Assembly (NCBI GenBank): GCA_947034885.2
Contig: OX344750.2
Span: 434,001-498,000, forward strand
DNA from: Thuidium tamariscinum
Taxonomy: Eukaryota > Streptophyta > Bryopsida > Hypnales > Thuidiaceae
DNA length: 64,000 nt
Reading direction: 5' to 3'
In this document: in pieces, positions 22,601-34,471 of the stretch
How the letters are laid out: each line of letters starts with the position of its first letter
Position numbering within the stretch: position 1 is the first letter of the stretch
Made by a program: the position numbers and the translations under genes
The notes under the pieces: model-generated
The model's database searches: none
The model's input: only the letters and a program-made list of their open reading frames with translations
What the model was told of the DNA's origin: nothing

Positions 22601-22989
22601 GTTTGAGAAAAAAACCTATTTGTAAGAAACACCCGGAAGGGGATAATTAAAAGAGCCGGGCCAAGACATGGCAATGATGGACGTGGCGTGGAGTGAAGAG
22701 GATCGGACACGGGGGACACACGGAGCGGAGGTAGGCCTCTAAACCTTCCTTTGATTTAAATTAATTGATGCAATAGGGAATTAGTTAGTAGGAAGAGGTT
22801 GAAGGGTTGAAGTACACTAGACCCCATACACTTTTGGCAAAACCAGAATGTACATAGTTCAAAAACAGTACTCAAAAGTACTAAAATGTATTAATCGTGT
22901 TGAGTTGAGTGCGTGCCATCTCCCGATCTTGATCGTGCGGTTTTGGTTGGCCGATGTGGATCAACCAGTAAGCAGCAAGTCAATTGTCA

Positions 22990-23120
22990 GGTGTTTTAAT
23001 GTCCCTGATCTGGATTATACTAGATTAGGAGGGGACTTAGTGGGCGGGTAGTGGGGTGTGTTAATGTCGCTGATCTGGATCAGACCAAATTAGGAGTGGA
23101 CTAAGTGAGCGTAGTGGGGG
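22990..23120 (+). repeat. Direct duplication of about 65 bp
   Basis: Two adjacent units share TTAATGTC.CTGATCTGGAT and then a TTAGGAG.GGACT.AGTG block ending in GTAGTGGGG. They differ at several positions, so the duplication is not recent. From 23120 to the satellite at 23569 I see nothing further. Confidence 0.75.
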
Positions 23121-23568
23121 GCGTAGTGGACAGACCATGCTGCCACCCGGATTCTTGGCTTTAATACTATTTAAATAAGGTTGAGGCTATTTGAATCACC
23201 GAATTTGAATTAAAGTTGAGGATCCCATGACAACCGTTCCCGCCCAGCATGGACACTTTCATTGTAACTCTAAACCATCCGTAATATGGAATTGCATAAT
23301 AGTTTTGAAGGCAACCCTTATGGAAATTCCGGTATTAGTTGTTTTTTGGATAAATAATGGACAAAAAACTATTTTAAACACCCATCTAGTATAAAGATTC
23401 GCTTAATTAGAAGAAAAAATTAGTGATAATGCTTCTTAAGATTCTTTTGCATGTATATATTTCTTATGAATTGCCAAATTTTATAGAGCGAAATATTATT
23501 GACTAGAATATGACTTCAATTAGTTTGTCTTTTTTGATTCAACCAATCTCCAATTATATTTTTTTTAA

Positions 23569-25945
23569 GTGTTAGATTATATAAATCTCACACACCAACC
23601 ATTCACCAATTTTTTATTATTTTTACGTGTTAGATCATATCGATCTAACACACGGTCAACCATTCACGAATACCAAATTTTTTGTGTGTGTCAGATCATA
23701 TTGATCTAACACACACAAACCATTCACCAATTCATAAGAGGATTTCTGGGCCCCCAAGAGACCGTTTCAGGGGTGTTCCCCGAAATTGTTCCCACTGCTG
23801 CAGACCAGCACCCTGCTGGTCTGAATTTTTGAATTTTGAAAAAAAAAAATTAAAATTTTTTTTTTCAAAAAACTTCAGAATGTATTAAAGAGAGAAAAAA
23901 TGATTTAAGAAAATATTTTTTTTTTCAAAAAAATATTTTAAAAATATTTAATATTTAATTAAAATTAATAAAAAAATATTATTTTCTGACGTGGCAGTCG
24001 CTCGACCACATCAGCATCGCGTTCCCAGCGTTCCCAGCGTCTGGGAACTCGCAGTCTCTTACTGCAGCTGAAAATCCTCTTATGATACATTTTTTTTTCG
24101 TGTTGGATCATATTGATCTAACACACACAAACCATTCACCAATTATACATTTTTTTTTCGTGTTAGATCATATTGATCTAACACACCAACTATTCTCCAA
24201 TTATATTTTTTTTTAAGTGTTAGATTATATTAATCTAATACACCAACCATTCACCAATTTTTTATTATTTTTACGTGTTAGATCATATTGATCTAACACA
24301 CCAACCATTCATCAATTCTACATTCTTTTTATGTGTTAGATCATATCAAACTAACACACGGTCAACCATTCACTGATGGTCAAATTTTGTGTGTGTTAGA
24401 TCATATCGATCTAACACACACAAACCATTCACCAATTATACATTTTTTTTTCGTGTTAGATCATATTGATCTAACACACCACCTATTCTCCAATTAATTT
24501 TTTTTAAGTGTTAGATTAATATATTAATCTAACACACCAACCATTCACCAATTTTTTATTATTTTTACGTGTTAGATCATATCAAACTAATACACGGTCA
24601 ACCATGATTCACGAATTCCAAATTTTGTGTGTGTGTTAGATCATCTCGATTTAACACACACAAACCATTCACCAATTATAGATTTTTTTGTGTTAGATTA
24701 TATTGATCTAACACACCAACCATTCTCCAATTCTAATTTTATTTAAGTGTTTTATCATATGAATCTAACACATGAACCTTTCATCAATTCCAATTTTTTT
24801 TTTCGTGTGAGATCATATCGATCTAACACACCAACCATTTATCAACTCTACATTTTTTTTATGCGTTAGATCATATCAAACTAACACATGGTCAAGCATT
24901 CACGAATTCCAAATTTTGTGTGTGTGTTAGATCATATTGATCTAACACACACAAACCATTCACCAATTATACATTTTTTTTTCGTGTTAGATCATATTGA
25001 TCTAACACACCAACTATTCTCCAATTATACTTCTTTTTTAAGTGTTAGATTATATTAATCTAACACACCAACCATTCACCAATTTTTTATTATTTTTACG
25101 TTTTAGATCATATCAAACTAACACACGGTCAACCATGATTCATGAATTCCAAATTTTTTATGTGTTAGATCATATCGATCTAACACACCTAAACCATTCA
25201 CCAATTATACATTTTTTTAGTGTTAGATTATATTGATCTAACACACCAATTATTCTCCAATTCTAATTTTATTTAAGTGTTTCATCATATGAATCTAACA
25301 CATGAACCTTTCATCAATTCCAATTTTTTTTTCGTGTGAGATCATATCGATCTAACACACCAACCATTTATCAACTCTACATTTTTTTTATGTGTTAGAT
25401 CATATCAAACTAACACACGGTCAAGCATTCACGAATTCCAAATTTTGTGTGTGTGTTAGATCATATTGATCTAACACACATAAACCATTCACCAATTATA
25501 CATTTTTTTTTCGTGTTAGATCATATTGATCTAACACACCACCTATTCTCTAATTATACTTTTTTTTAACGTGTTAGATTATATTAATCTAACACACCAA
25601 CCATTCACCAATTTTTTAATTATTTTTATGTGTTAGATTATATTAATCTAACACACCAACCATTCACCAATTTTTTTATTATTTTTACGTGTTAGATCAT
25701 ATCAAACTAACACACGGTTAACCATTCACGAATTCCAAATTTTTTGTGTGTGTTAGATCATATCGATCTAACACACACAAACCATCCACCAATTATAAAT
25801 TTTTTTTCGTGTTAGATCATATTGATCTAACACACCAATTATTCTTAATTCTAATTTTATTTAAGTATTTCATCATATGAATTTAACACATGAACCTTTC
25901 ATCAATTCTAATTTTTTTTATGTGTTAGATCATATCAGTCTAACA
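23569..25945. repeat. Satellite of about 35 monomers (~58-60 bp), each centred on a GATC-containing palindrome
   Basis: Each monomer has a dyad of the form GTGTTAGATC..TAT..GATCTAACAC (25 bp), followed by a 30-35 bp spacer with ACCATTCACCAATT and a T-run. Dyads start near 23569, 23627, 23687, then from about 24100 onward every 57-62 bp to about 25919. Spacer variants recur in order (ACACAAACCATTCACC, then CACCAACTATTCTCC, then CACCAACCATTCACCAATTTTTT, then ACACGGTCAACCATTCACG), giving higher-order repeats of several hundred bp. Arm variants are mostly paired: GATC with GATC, GATT with AATC. The palindrome-plus-spacer order recalls a CRISPR array superficially, but the spacers are not unique. 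One inserted element splits the array at 23733-24084. Confidence 0.95.
23733..24084. mobile_element. 352-bp inverted-repeat element inserted in the satellite
   Basis: CATAAGAGGATTTCTG at the left mirrors CATAAGAGGATTTTCAG from the right. The satellite spacer ACCAATT..ATACATTTTTTTT continues on the far side, so the insertion point is clear. The interior has GCTGCAGACCAGCACC and GACGTGGCAGTCG blocks around an AT-rich core. It is unrelated to the satellite, and its superfamily was not decided because the target duplication is unclear. Confidence 0.7.
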
Positions 25946-25970
25946 TACAAACCGTTTCCCAATTCCATTT

Positions 25971-26040
25971 CTTTAGGGTTTAAGGTTTAGGGTGTAGGGT
26001 TTAGGGTCCCTCACTCTAACTTTCAAATAGAGTTTAGGGT
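25971..26040 (+). repeat. Degenerate telomere-like repeats at the end of the satellite
   Basis: TTTAGGGTTTAAGG, TTTAGGGTGTAGGG and TTTAGGGTCCC occur in a row, with a further TTTAGGGTTC at about 26030. These are degenerate versions of the plant telomere unit TTTAGGG. They begin directly after the last palindromic monomer. Confidence 0.75.
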
Positions 26041-26802
26041 TCATTGTGAAGATTAATTTTTTAATCCCGTTTATTAATCCGAATTTGATCACCAATTTTT
26101 TTGCATTTGTCTTTTAATTTGTATAATATGTCATCAACGTTTTGCCTTTAGGATGTACATTCGAAAACACAATATACAAGTTTATCTATTTTGTTCATCC
26201 ATTGATTCTTTACCACGTATACCTTAGGCTTTCCAAAATTGTACATAGTGCAATACTATTTGTTTGAGAATAACTAGCAATTGATTTAAAGGTTTAGGGT
26301 AACATAGAGGGAGGTTATATATTATCATGTGTTGAGCATTCTTAATAGTCTTTAATATTTATAGTTGAAGACCAATGTACCAAAGACTAGATCAAATTTC
26401 CAACACCTAATCTTCAAATTCTAATAATTCCTTTCAATTTATTATACTTCATCAAATGGAGGTAACTACTTCAAATTTCTAATACTTAATTGAATTTTAG
26501 CACGTGGAGTTAAATATAATTTTTTTTAACATACATTTATATTATTTTAATTTTACTCCTTATATTCACTTGTGTTACAAAATAGGTGATTTTTATTCAC
26601 ATTTCAACATTGAACATACAAACTAAAAATTTCCGTGTTGAACTAATGTACTACAATTGCAATATCATACTATAAAAAGTATTAAATATTCACAACTACT
26701 AAGATCAACTCAGTAATAAGTATATCATAAAAGTATTAAATATTCAAAACTACTAAAATCAAATCAAAATAAGTATATACATTATGGTGTCACTTACCAA
26801 TT
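26041..26802. other. Gene-free AT-rich stretch
   Basis: No frame, no matched inverted ends. A short direct duplication (AAAAGTATTAAATATTCA, twice near 26675-26745) and one GGTTTAGGGTAAC phrase at 26291 are the only structures seen. Confidence 0.5.
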
Positions 26803-26981
26803 AGTAGTAATCATGTTTCACTCTTCATCAATTGAAACATGATTACTACTGAACGTATCAAACCGGTGATCACTGGTTGCCTTTTTGGGGCTTAGGGTTC
26901 TGTGACCGGTGACCACCGGTTGAACACCCGCAGCCACTTCCGTTTGGCGGTAGTCGTCTCGCACCTTTGCGAGACGACTAC
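26803..26981. other. Cluster of three to four perfect or near-perfect hairpins
   Basis: Arms of 18 bp at 26803-26820 and 26833-26850 (AGTAGTAATCATGTTTCA and its exact complement) enclose a 12-base loop. Next come a dyad AACCGGTGATCACTGGTT near 26861-26878 and a related ACCGGTGACCACCGGT near 26905. A perfect 14-bp stem follows at 26950-26963 and 26968-26981 (GTAGTCGTCTCGCA) with a CCTT loop. They stand just upstream of the gene starting at 27401 and at the left limit of the GTAC-rich segment. They may be the end of a mobile element or promoter dyads. Confidence 0.7.
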
Positions 26982-27400
26982 TGTTTGCTTCATTTTTTCC
27001 TTCCTCCCACGCTCACTTGAAGCTGTGATTTTGGAATTCTGTTTGGGCGCAATTGTCGCGTTAGGATTGGCATTGTGAGAGAATGTGCATTGCGTACGCG
27101 AGTCCCTCAGTGTTCGGGGAATTGGATTTGGGATTTCCATGAGGGTCGAGAGATTGCGTTGAGTGTTTACCGGATTCTCAGTTGATTTGTGGGGGATTCA
27201 TTGGAGTGTATAGTTGATTTTGTTGAGCACGATTGGATTCTGGTTTAGGCTTTGCGTTTCAATGCGGCGCAACCAAAGGCTCAGGTGTAGCAATGCAGAT
27301 AGTTCAGGAGGTACCTGAGCTTTGAAGGGGAACATTCTCAGTTGTGTGGGAGTTCCACTTACTCTTCATTGTTGCTACCAGTAGTTTCAGTTCGAGAGTG

Positions 27401-30400
27401 ATGGAGACTTCTAGTGGAATGCATTCGGGTAAGGGGAACCTTGCGAAGAGGATGGATTCTGCGGGTAAGGGAAAGTTGAGTGCGTCGAAGTCCCGAGAGA
27501 GTAGGCGTAAGAGTAGGCCACTTGCTCCTCGAAGCATTGGCGGACAGAAGAGTGATGCTGCCCTCCCAGGCGTCAAGGAGGATGAGCATAGTGACGAAGA
27601 CCGAGATGATGGCTCTGACGAAGAAGAACAGATCACACAAGTGAGCGACATGGAGGGCAAGCGGAAGAGATCCACGGCGAAATTGAAGAAGGGGAAGGTT
27701 TACCAGACAACTGAGGATGTGGACATCGAGATCTCGAACTTGAAGCCACCACCACGGAAGCTGACTCGAGAAGATTTTGCTGTGGAGTACCAACTTTGCA
27801 ACGAATCTACTCAGAATCCTCATCGCTACAGAAAGGGTTCACTGCCCACCAAGTTGGTGAGGAAATACTTTGGAGATCCGTTGGGTGAAGGTGGGCGAAA
27901 TGGATTTTCCTAGCAGCAATGTGAACATGTTGATTTGAGGGCAAGGATTGAAGAGCTGCACCCAATTCTGTATCAACATGGCGCTAGCGAGGTACCTGGC
28001 TTGCTGAAGGTGCATTTCGCTGAGGGAGTGGCAATGGAGTACGAGAAGGGACGGAAGGAGGTGAATTGGTGTTTGTTTGGGGAGGAAACGAACAAGAGGC
28101 AACGAAATCGACATGACCAAGACCTGAAGAAGCTCCAAGCATTCAAGAGTGCTTTGCAGGATTCTTCAAAGCCCCTTCAAATGCGAGGGCGGCAATGGAG
28201 ATCGATCAAAGTCGAGCCAGGCCAAGAAGGTGTGAAGGTGGAGGCAGGCCGGAAAGGAGTGGAAGGACGGGGGGGGGAGTGGGAAAACTTACCCAACGGA
28301 AGGAGCGCCAGTTTCATCACGATCCAAGCTTGGGGAGACAGGTGGGGGTTCTGGGTTGTCTGCAGATTGCGAGGGTGGTGACTTCCGACGAGGAGGAACG
28401 TTGTCCAAGGCAAGTTCAGCAGAGCGACTATCGGAGGTCGAGTCACTGATGAGCGTCGTTCATATGGAAGGGGAAGTGTTGAAGATTGAAGTCAAAGAGG
28501 TTGAATCCAATCTTGAGAAGTGCCAGTGGAGGAGGAGGGAGAAAGAGTGCCTTGTAGGCACCTTCCAAGGTCAGATGGAGGTGAAATTGAAGTTAATTGA
28601 GGAGATGAAGGGCACTGGAGCAGATGTAGCCCGGGAATTGATCAAATTGGAGATGGTCCAAGAGCAATTGGCATTTGAAGAGCGAAACGTAGCTGAAGCC
28701 AAGTTTGACCTTGAACTAGCACAGACGGCCTTGTCCATTGTGCAACATAGGATTGAGTGCCACCGATTGGAGTTTGATGCCTTGCTGGCTCAGTCCTGGT
28801 CATTGAAGAGAGGCAAGGCTGGAACTTCTTTTTTACCAAGGCCAATGGTATATGCCTCTAGTGAAGAAAACACCTTGAATTTGACTAGCTTTGGTAGTGA
28901 CAGTACGTTTATTGAGGTCACAGTTTGTTGCCTGTGCTCCCTCCCATTCCCGCATTATGACATTGTGATTTCTTCATGTCGCCATATGTATCACCCTTTT
29001 TGTGCGTATGTTCTCTTCAGTAGTAGCCAGAGATGTGTGGCTAGGGGGTGTAAATCGTTGTCACATCTTGAATGGCATCGGAGTTTTGGCTGGGGGGAAC
29101 CGAGTCCAGACCTTGTGCAGAGGGCTCTGATGCTTGGACTTGCCGAGGAGAGGAAGAGAATTCTTCAGGATCGATCAGATGCAGCCAAAGCTAAATGTCC
29201 ACTGGCTGGTAAGTTCACTTTTCTTTTTGCAATTCTCAATCTCCATTGCATACCTTTCCTCCTTTGTTATTCATGTTTCACTAAGTCTTAACAGCACAAT
29301 TCATGTTTGTGGTAGGGTTTTGGGTTTAGGGTAATATTTTTTTGAATGGGTTTACTTGTATTACTGTACCCTTCAGTAGTGGTTGAATGCAATGCTTGAA
29401 TAGTCCGTATGTAATGTACAAGTTAATAGAAACCCGGAGAACTCTGTAGGGCATCTAAAGCAGTAATCTTAACTACTTCAATTTCGTTTATTTTGCTGGA
29501 AACGTACTTAGTGGCCTGGTTCTTATTAGAATGTTTTTAAAGCATTCTTAGTTTTGTATTCATAGAGTACTAGGATTTCGATACTTTATGAATGCGTAGT
29601 GTTCTATTAAGTTAGTGGCTTAGTTCGTATTAGAATGCACTTAGAGTATTATTAGTTTTGTATTCACAGAGTCCTAGGATTTGGATACTTTCTAAACGTG
29701 TATTTTTGTATTGCGTTTTGTGGCCTGGTTTGGATTAGAAAGTACTTAGAGTTTTATGAGTTTCCTAGTCACAGAGTAGTTGGATTTTGATACTTTTCCA
29801 ATGTGTAGTACTGTATTGAGTTTGTATCCTGGTTCGTATTAGAATGCACTTAGAGTATTATTAGTTTTGTATTCACAGAGTACTCGGATTTGGATACTTT
29901 CTAAACGTGTAGTATTGTATTGAGTTAGTAGCCTGGTTCGTATTGGAATGCACTTAGAGTATTATTAGTTTTGTATTCACAGAGTACTAGAATTTCGATA
30001 CTCTATAAATGTGTATTATTGTATTGAGTTTGTATTAAACATATTTATGAGATTAATTATTCCAAATACTTGATTTGTATCAAACATACATGACAAGTAT
30101 TAGCAGTCAATTTTTTTTTCTTTCTTCAGTCTTTCAAAGTACTCTTCCTGGTGCTGATACTTTTTACACAAATTTTCATTTCTTTGTCTGTACAAATTGT
30201 GATAGTTAAGAAAACGACATTGTGAAGATGGTAGTTGTAGTATATAATTCATATTGGAATGTACCTCGTGTACGATGCCTTCAGTACTATCGACTGAAAT
30301 GTATTCGGTGTAGTACTTTCATTTCTTAATTTCTTCTTAAGTGAACACAATGGCTTGATTTGTATTACAATGTACATAAAGTATCATAACTTTCCGATGA

Positions 30401-32210
30401 TGCAACTGTACTACACCAATATATTTTGAATGGATGGAGTTCTTTTGAATTTGTGTTGTAATTAATGCCTGATTGTGTACATGTACATGTTATTTTGTTT
30501 TGAGGTACAGGTTAGGGCTCAGTGATTCTACTTGTTTGATAAAGCTTAGGATTTGTAGTTCAGCTGAAGGCAATTCGTTGTTGTTGATTGTAGCTTCAGG
30601 CCAAGAGTTTGCTTGTCCCGCAATCTCTCCAGCAAATTTTACAGAGGGAGCAACTAGCCAAGCTGTTTGCTCACCGAAGGCTACTGATTGGGGACGTCCT
30701 TCACTATCAAAAAAAGAAGAAGACATTTCTGCACGACAGGCCATTGACACGAATGAGAAGAAGAGAAGCCGAGGTGAGGTGGATAGTCCGGTTGTAAAAG
30801 CAAAATCGAGAAAGAAGAAAAAAATTGTGAAGGCAGCCTTGAACAAGAATGACATGGACGAAGAACCTGAATTCAATTCAGAAACGGAGTCAAGTGATGA
30901 TGGGCTCGCGAGGAAGGTCCTGAACCTGCCCGACAGCTCTGGTACCACTATTTCCACTGACGTTGACGATTTGAGAATTCAAGGCCATGTGGGTGAAGTT
31001 TATACATCTGGTGGGAATTGCAACTTCTTGAAATCACCTCCAGGTACTATTTTGGACACAGTCCTCTTCACTCCCCCTAAAACTCATTTGTCAAGGCTAG
31101 TACGTGGACCACGGGATGACGAGACATTCCAAGGAGAGGCTTTAGAGGCAAATCCACTCGGTGAAATTGGGGGTGTTATCCAGAAGGAAAACGAGGCAGT
31201 ACATGGAACTGTAAGAGAAGGGGTGCACTTATTACATGGCCTGAATGCAGACCATGCAGATGTTGTTGACGGGGAGCCTGCAGGGTCACAGGCTGAGACC
31301 AAGGAAGTGTTGCCTGAGGCAACCTTGGCATCGAATCAGAAAGGCTCAGATTGTGAGCTAGATGAACATGTGACTGCAGAGGTAGGGGAGGAGATGGGAG
31401 CTGTAGAAGAAGTTATTCTTGGGGAGGGCAAGTGCAACTCTGAGGGAGATGTTAAAGACACAACTGGTTCTCATGAGGGCAATGTGAAGAATGGAAGTTC
31501 TGATGAGGGAGATGTTGGGGTGGGGACGGCTGCTGATGAGGGAGATGATGGGAAGGGTACTCTTTCTGATGCAGTGAAGGTTGGGGAGGAGATGGTTGTG
31601 GATGAGGGAGATGTTGGGGAGGGTAATGTTTCTGTTGAGGACAAATCAGCGGAGCAGATGGCTTCCAACAAGAGAGACTGCAGTGAAACAAAAGGTGCAG
31701 TCTGCGAAGATGGTGAAATGGGGCAGAGTAGTGACAGCGGACTTGGGTTTAGGGTTGTTCGGCATGACGAGCTTGCAGAATCAAAGGCAGAAAAGGAGAA
31801 GCTCGTGCAAGTGGAGCCACAGGCTGACTGCGATGAATCAGAGCAGCAGGTTGAGGAAAAGGCCCCGAAGGCAGCCGCAGTGAAGAAATCAAAAAGAAAG
31901 ACAAAGAAAAAGAATCTGGGGAAGAAGAATTGCACGGAAGTGGATGTCAAGGAAGCCCAACCGTCTCTAGAGAACCCAAATAGTTCAGAGCACAGTGATT
32001 TTACTCAGTCAAACAAGATAGCAGATGGGGGGGTAATTGGAGGGGGAAAATGGGGGGGGAGATGGAGGTGGCGATGAAGAAGCCCCTGTTACAGATCCCG
32101 CCCCAATCCCTTCACCTCCAGGCAGGAGGAATACCAGGTCTCAGCAGGGGAACTTGACATTGTCTACACAGGTAGACAAAGTTTTGTCAAAGAAGCGTCA
32201 ACGCTCCTAG
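27401..32210 (+). pseudogene. Gene for a coiled-coil, RING-like, lysine-rich protein, probably spliced on to the SET exons
   Basis: Exon A opens at METSSGMHSGKG (27401), with a basic Ser/Lys-rich start, an acidic patch (EDEHSDEDRDDGSDEEE) and KGKKVYQ-like basic stretches. A coiled coil of about 120 residues lies around 28450-28800. A RING-like finger follows: CCLCSLPF, then CRHMYHPFC, then CVARGCKSLSHLEWH. The exon ends at 29208|GTAAGT. The intron of 1,391 nt ends in TAGCTTCAG, and exon B resumes at 30600 in the correct phase (split Gly codon). Exon B is acidic with repeated DEGDVG units and a Lys-rich end. The frame is interrupted by a TAG at 27911-27913 and changes at two G-runs (28269-28277 and 32052-32059), where sequencing indels are plausible. 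It then ends at a TAG at 32208-32210, or splices at CAG|GTAGAC (32171) to the SET exon. Confidence 0.6.
29510..30035 (+). repeat. ~107-bp tandem repeat inside the intron, five copies
   Basis: Units begin near 29512, 29610, 29719, 29824 and 29930 with GTGGCCTGGTT or close variants. They continue with TATTAGAATGCACTTAGAG, a TTTTGTATTCACAGAGTACT block and GTGTAGTATTGTATTGAG. GTAC occurs in nearly every unit. Confidence 0.9.
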
Positions 32211-32407
32211 TGTTTTGTTTACGTTTTTGGATATGCAGTTGGGGTCAGAATTTGAATGAGCTCGATTTTAGGTCTGCAAGCAAAGCATTGTAATTTGCCT
32301 TCATAGTGGAGGTTTCTTAAATTGAGAATATTTATTTATCATCACAAATTTCTTGTTTCAGTAGTTTTTATGTACTAATGTGGGTTGTTCTTAATGTGTT
32401 CATGTAG

Positions 32408-33368
32408 GGGGACTCTTACAGTACTGAGGACTTGTCTCGGGGCTTGGAGGCGCATCCAATACCTGTAGCTCCCCATGATTCACCAATGCGTTCTTTCAAG
32501 TATATGGCTACTAGTGTGGTGCACGAGAGTGCCTAAGTGGATACCTCTGTCGTTGGATTAGGAAATGGGGAATTCTGTATTTGTGGTAGAGATGATTGCT
32601 TGACTGCCGTGGTTCCTTGTCAGTGTACAAAGTCAACTGGGGGTGAGTTTGCATACAACCCTGGTGGGTTGTTGAAGGACCGTTTTTTGCAAAGCAGTGG
32701 TCACATGTATCGGACTTTCATTAGGGAGTGTAATTTCAGATGTGGATGCCACAGTAAATGTGGTAATCATGTCGTTCAGCAGGGTATGAAGTACTTAGTT
32801 GAAGTTTTCCATATTGCGCAGATGGGATGGGGGATTCGAGCTGCTGAATCTATCCTCAAAGGTGCGTTTCTATTTGAGATGGTTGGGGAGATATTGACTA
32901 ATGCAGAGATGTTGATTAGGAACCTTGTAGTCGATGGTGGTCCATCATACGGCTTACAACTTGATGCGGATTGGTCCACTGAGAAGAAAGCGGATGACAA
33001 CACAGCGTTGTGCTTGGATGCTACTCACTTTGGAAATGTCGCCAGATTTCTCAATCACAGGTTTCACATCTACTACAACCTATTCAGTTTTTGTTTTTTT
33101 TGCTTAAGCACGTAGGTCTTCTAATTGGTAGTGCACAATGTTGTGCAGATGTGGAGATGCAAACCTGATTGACATGCCTGTTAAGATTGAGAGCGGTGGG
33201 AAGAGCTTCTACCACGTTGCTTTTTTCTCAAATCGTAAGATTGAAGCCCAGGAGGGGCTAACATGGGACTATGGTATTGATTTCAGCAATTGTGATCCAG
33301 AATTGCCTTCCTTTGCTTGTAAATGTGGAAGCGTCATGTGTAGGGATAAATTTTCAAAGGTTAATTGA
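32408..33368 (+). pseudogene. SUVR-type histone H3K9 methyltransferase: pre-SET, SET and post-SET exons
   Basis: After the acceptor CATGTAG at 32407, the frame reads RGLEAHPIPV..FKYMATSVV, like the segment before pre-SET in Arabidopsis SUVR4. The pre-SET Cys cluster FCICGRDDCLTAVVPCQC, GGEFAYNPGGLLKDRF and CNFRCGCHSKCGNHVVQ follow. The SET domain has GWGIRAAESILKGAF..EMVGEILTN and NVARFLNHRCGDANL, split by an 88-nt intron (33061-33148, GT-AG, phase kept). It ends LTWDYGIDF and a post-SET CKCGSVMCR. All hallmarks of a catalytic SET domain (NH motif, GEILTN, Tyr of WDYG) are present. One TAA at 32534-32536 precedes the pre-SET Cys cluster, so either translation starts after it or the copy is dead. 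The N-terminal WIYLD domain usual in SUVR proteins was not seen. The upstream exons may replace it. Confidence 0.8.
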
Positions 33369-33369
33369 C

Positions 33370-34471
33370 AACGTTAGAATCCAAGTGGAAGCCAGTTCAT
33401 GATGGGCAAGATTATATAAGTGATTTGTATTTCAATATCGGAATGTGAACCACTAATATAGTTCTGTGTGAAATGTGCTTCCAGTTGGCTTCTAATGTTT
33501 TCACTCGCCTTTTGCAGACTTAATTTTAGAAGCAGAAGTGTTGAGGTGGTTGGACCTCAGTAGTCATGTGTATATAGTTGCACACAATCTATACTTGTAG
33601 AACTTTTTAGAATACATTTCCTTGAAGTTGGAAAACTTTATATTTTAAGTACTTGCAATTTACTATTCAAACTTGAAAACATTTGTATTGTAATGCAATT
33701 TTGACAGAGTAGTGCTTAGGGTAATTGGTGTTTCTGTCAATGCCTATAGTTGAAAGGAATGTTGGTTTTCAGCAAACCAAAGTGACACTAGAATAGACTT
33801 GTGGAGTAAAATAGACTTGTGGAGGTGTTAGTTTGTATATTACGCAGTAGGTTGCAGAGGTTTTATTGTTTAAATTCAATGACTTCTAATGTAAGTGAAT
33901 TTTTTTCATCTAGCGCTTTTTTTGAAGATTCTATGTTAACTCGTTATCATGTTAGTAGTGTGTATTTTGAAGACTTTGCTTTACAAATACTGAATCATTT
34001 AAAGGGTTTTGATATGTTTAACCTCATAAAATAACATTTTTAAATAAACTAATGGTCTTGAAAAACAAATTGAATATAAGCTTTATAAATTAAACAACTT
34101 CAAAAAATCACTATAATGAGGCCAAACATAACTAAAGCTTCTAAAGTAGGAATCCAACGTTATCAATGAAAACTGCAGTATCTAAAAATACTGAGTAATT
34201 GAAAAATACAAAAATACTGAAATCCTATACTGATTAAAGTACTTCTACTAACCAAAATTCTTAAATCATTGTGCAATTCAAGAACCTATAGTACCTAAAA
34301 TACTAAATCGTAGTACAATTAAGATACTTTTAGTATCCAAAAATACTAAATAGTAATACAATTCAGGTACTTTTAATATCCAGAAATACTAAATAGTAGT
34401 ACAATTCAGGTACTTTTAGTATCCAAAAATACTGTAGGGAACACATAAATCCTGAAGAGAAAACTATAGTC
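33370..34471. repeat. Spacer between convergent genes, with a ~50-bp GTAC-rich tandem repeat at 34298-34435
   Basis: Three imperfect units of about 50 bp contain TAGTACAATTCAGGTACTTTTAG-like words (ACTAAATAGTAGTACAATTC and GGTACTTTTAGTATCC). They lie between the ends of the methyltransferase gene (33368) and the DDE transposase gene (34472). Poly(A) signals of the two genes are presumably here, but I could not pick them with confidence. Confidence 0.75.

Noticed and set aside
23569-25945. CRISPR-like array (palindromic repeat plus spacer)
   Set aside because: Spacers are recurring variants, not unique, the context is a plant-type nuclear genome and there are no cas genes. It is a satellite.
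27304-27823. Minus-strand frames of 123 and 154 codons across the first RING-gene exon
   Set aside because: Antisense shadows of a well-supported coding exon, with no domain.
31471-31950. 159-codon Ser/Phe-rich minus-strand frame
   Set aside because: Antisense of the acidic repeat region of exon B; low complexity.
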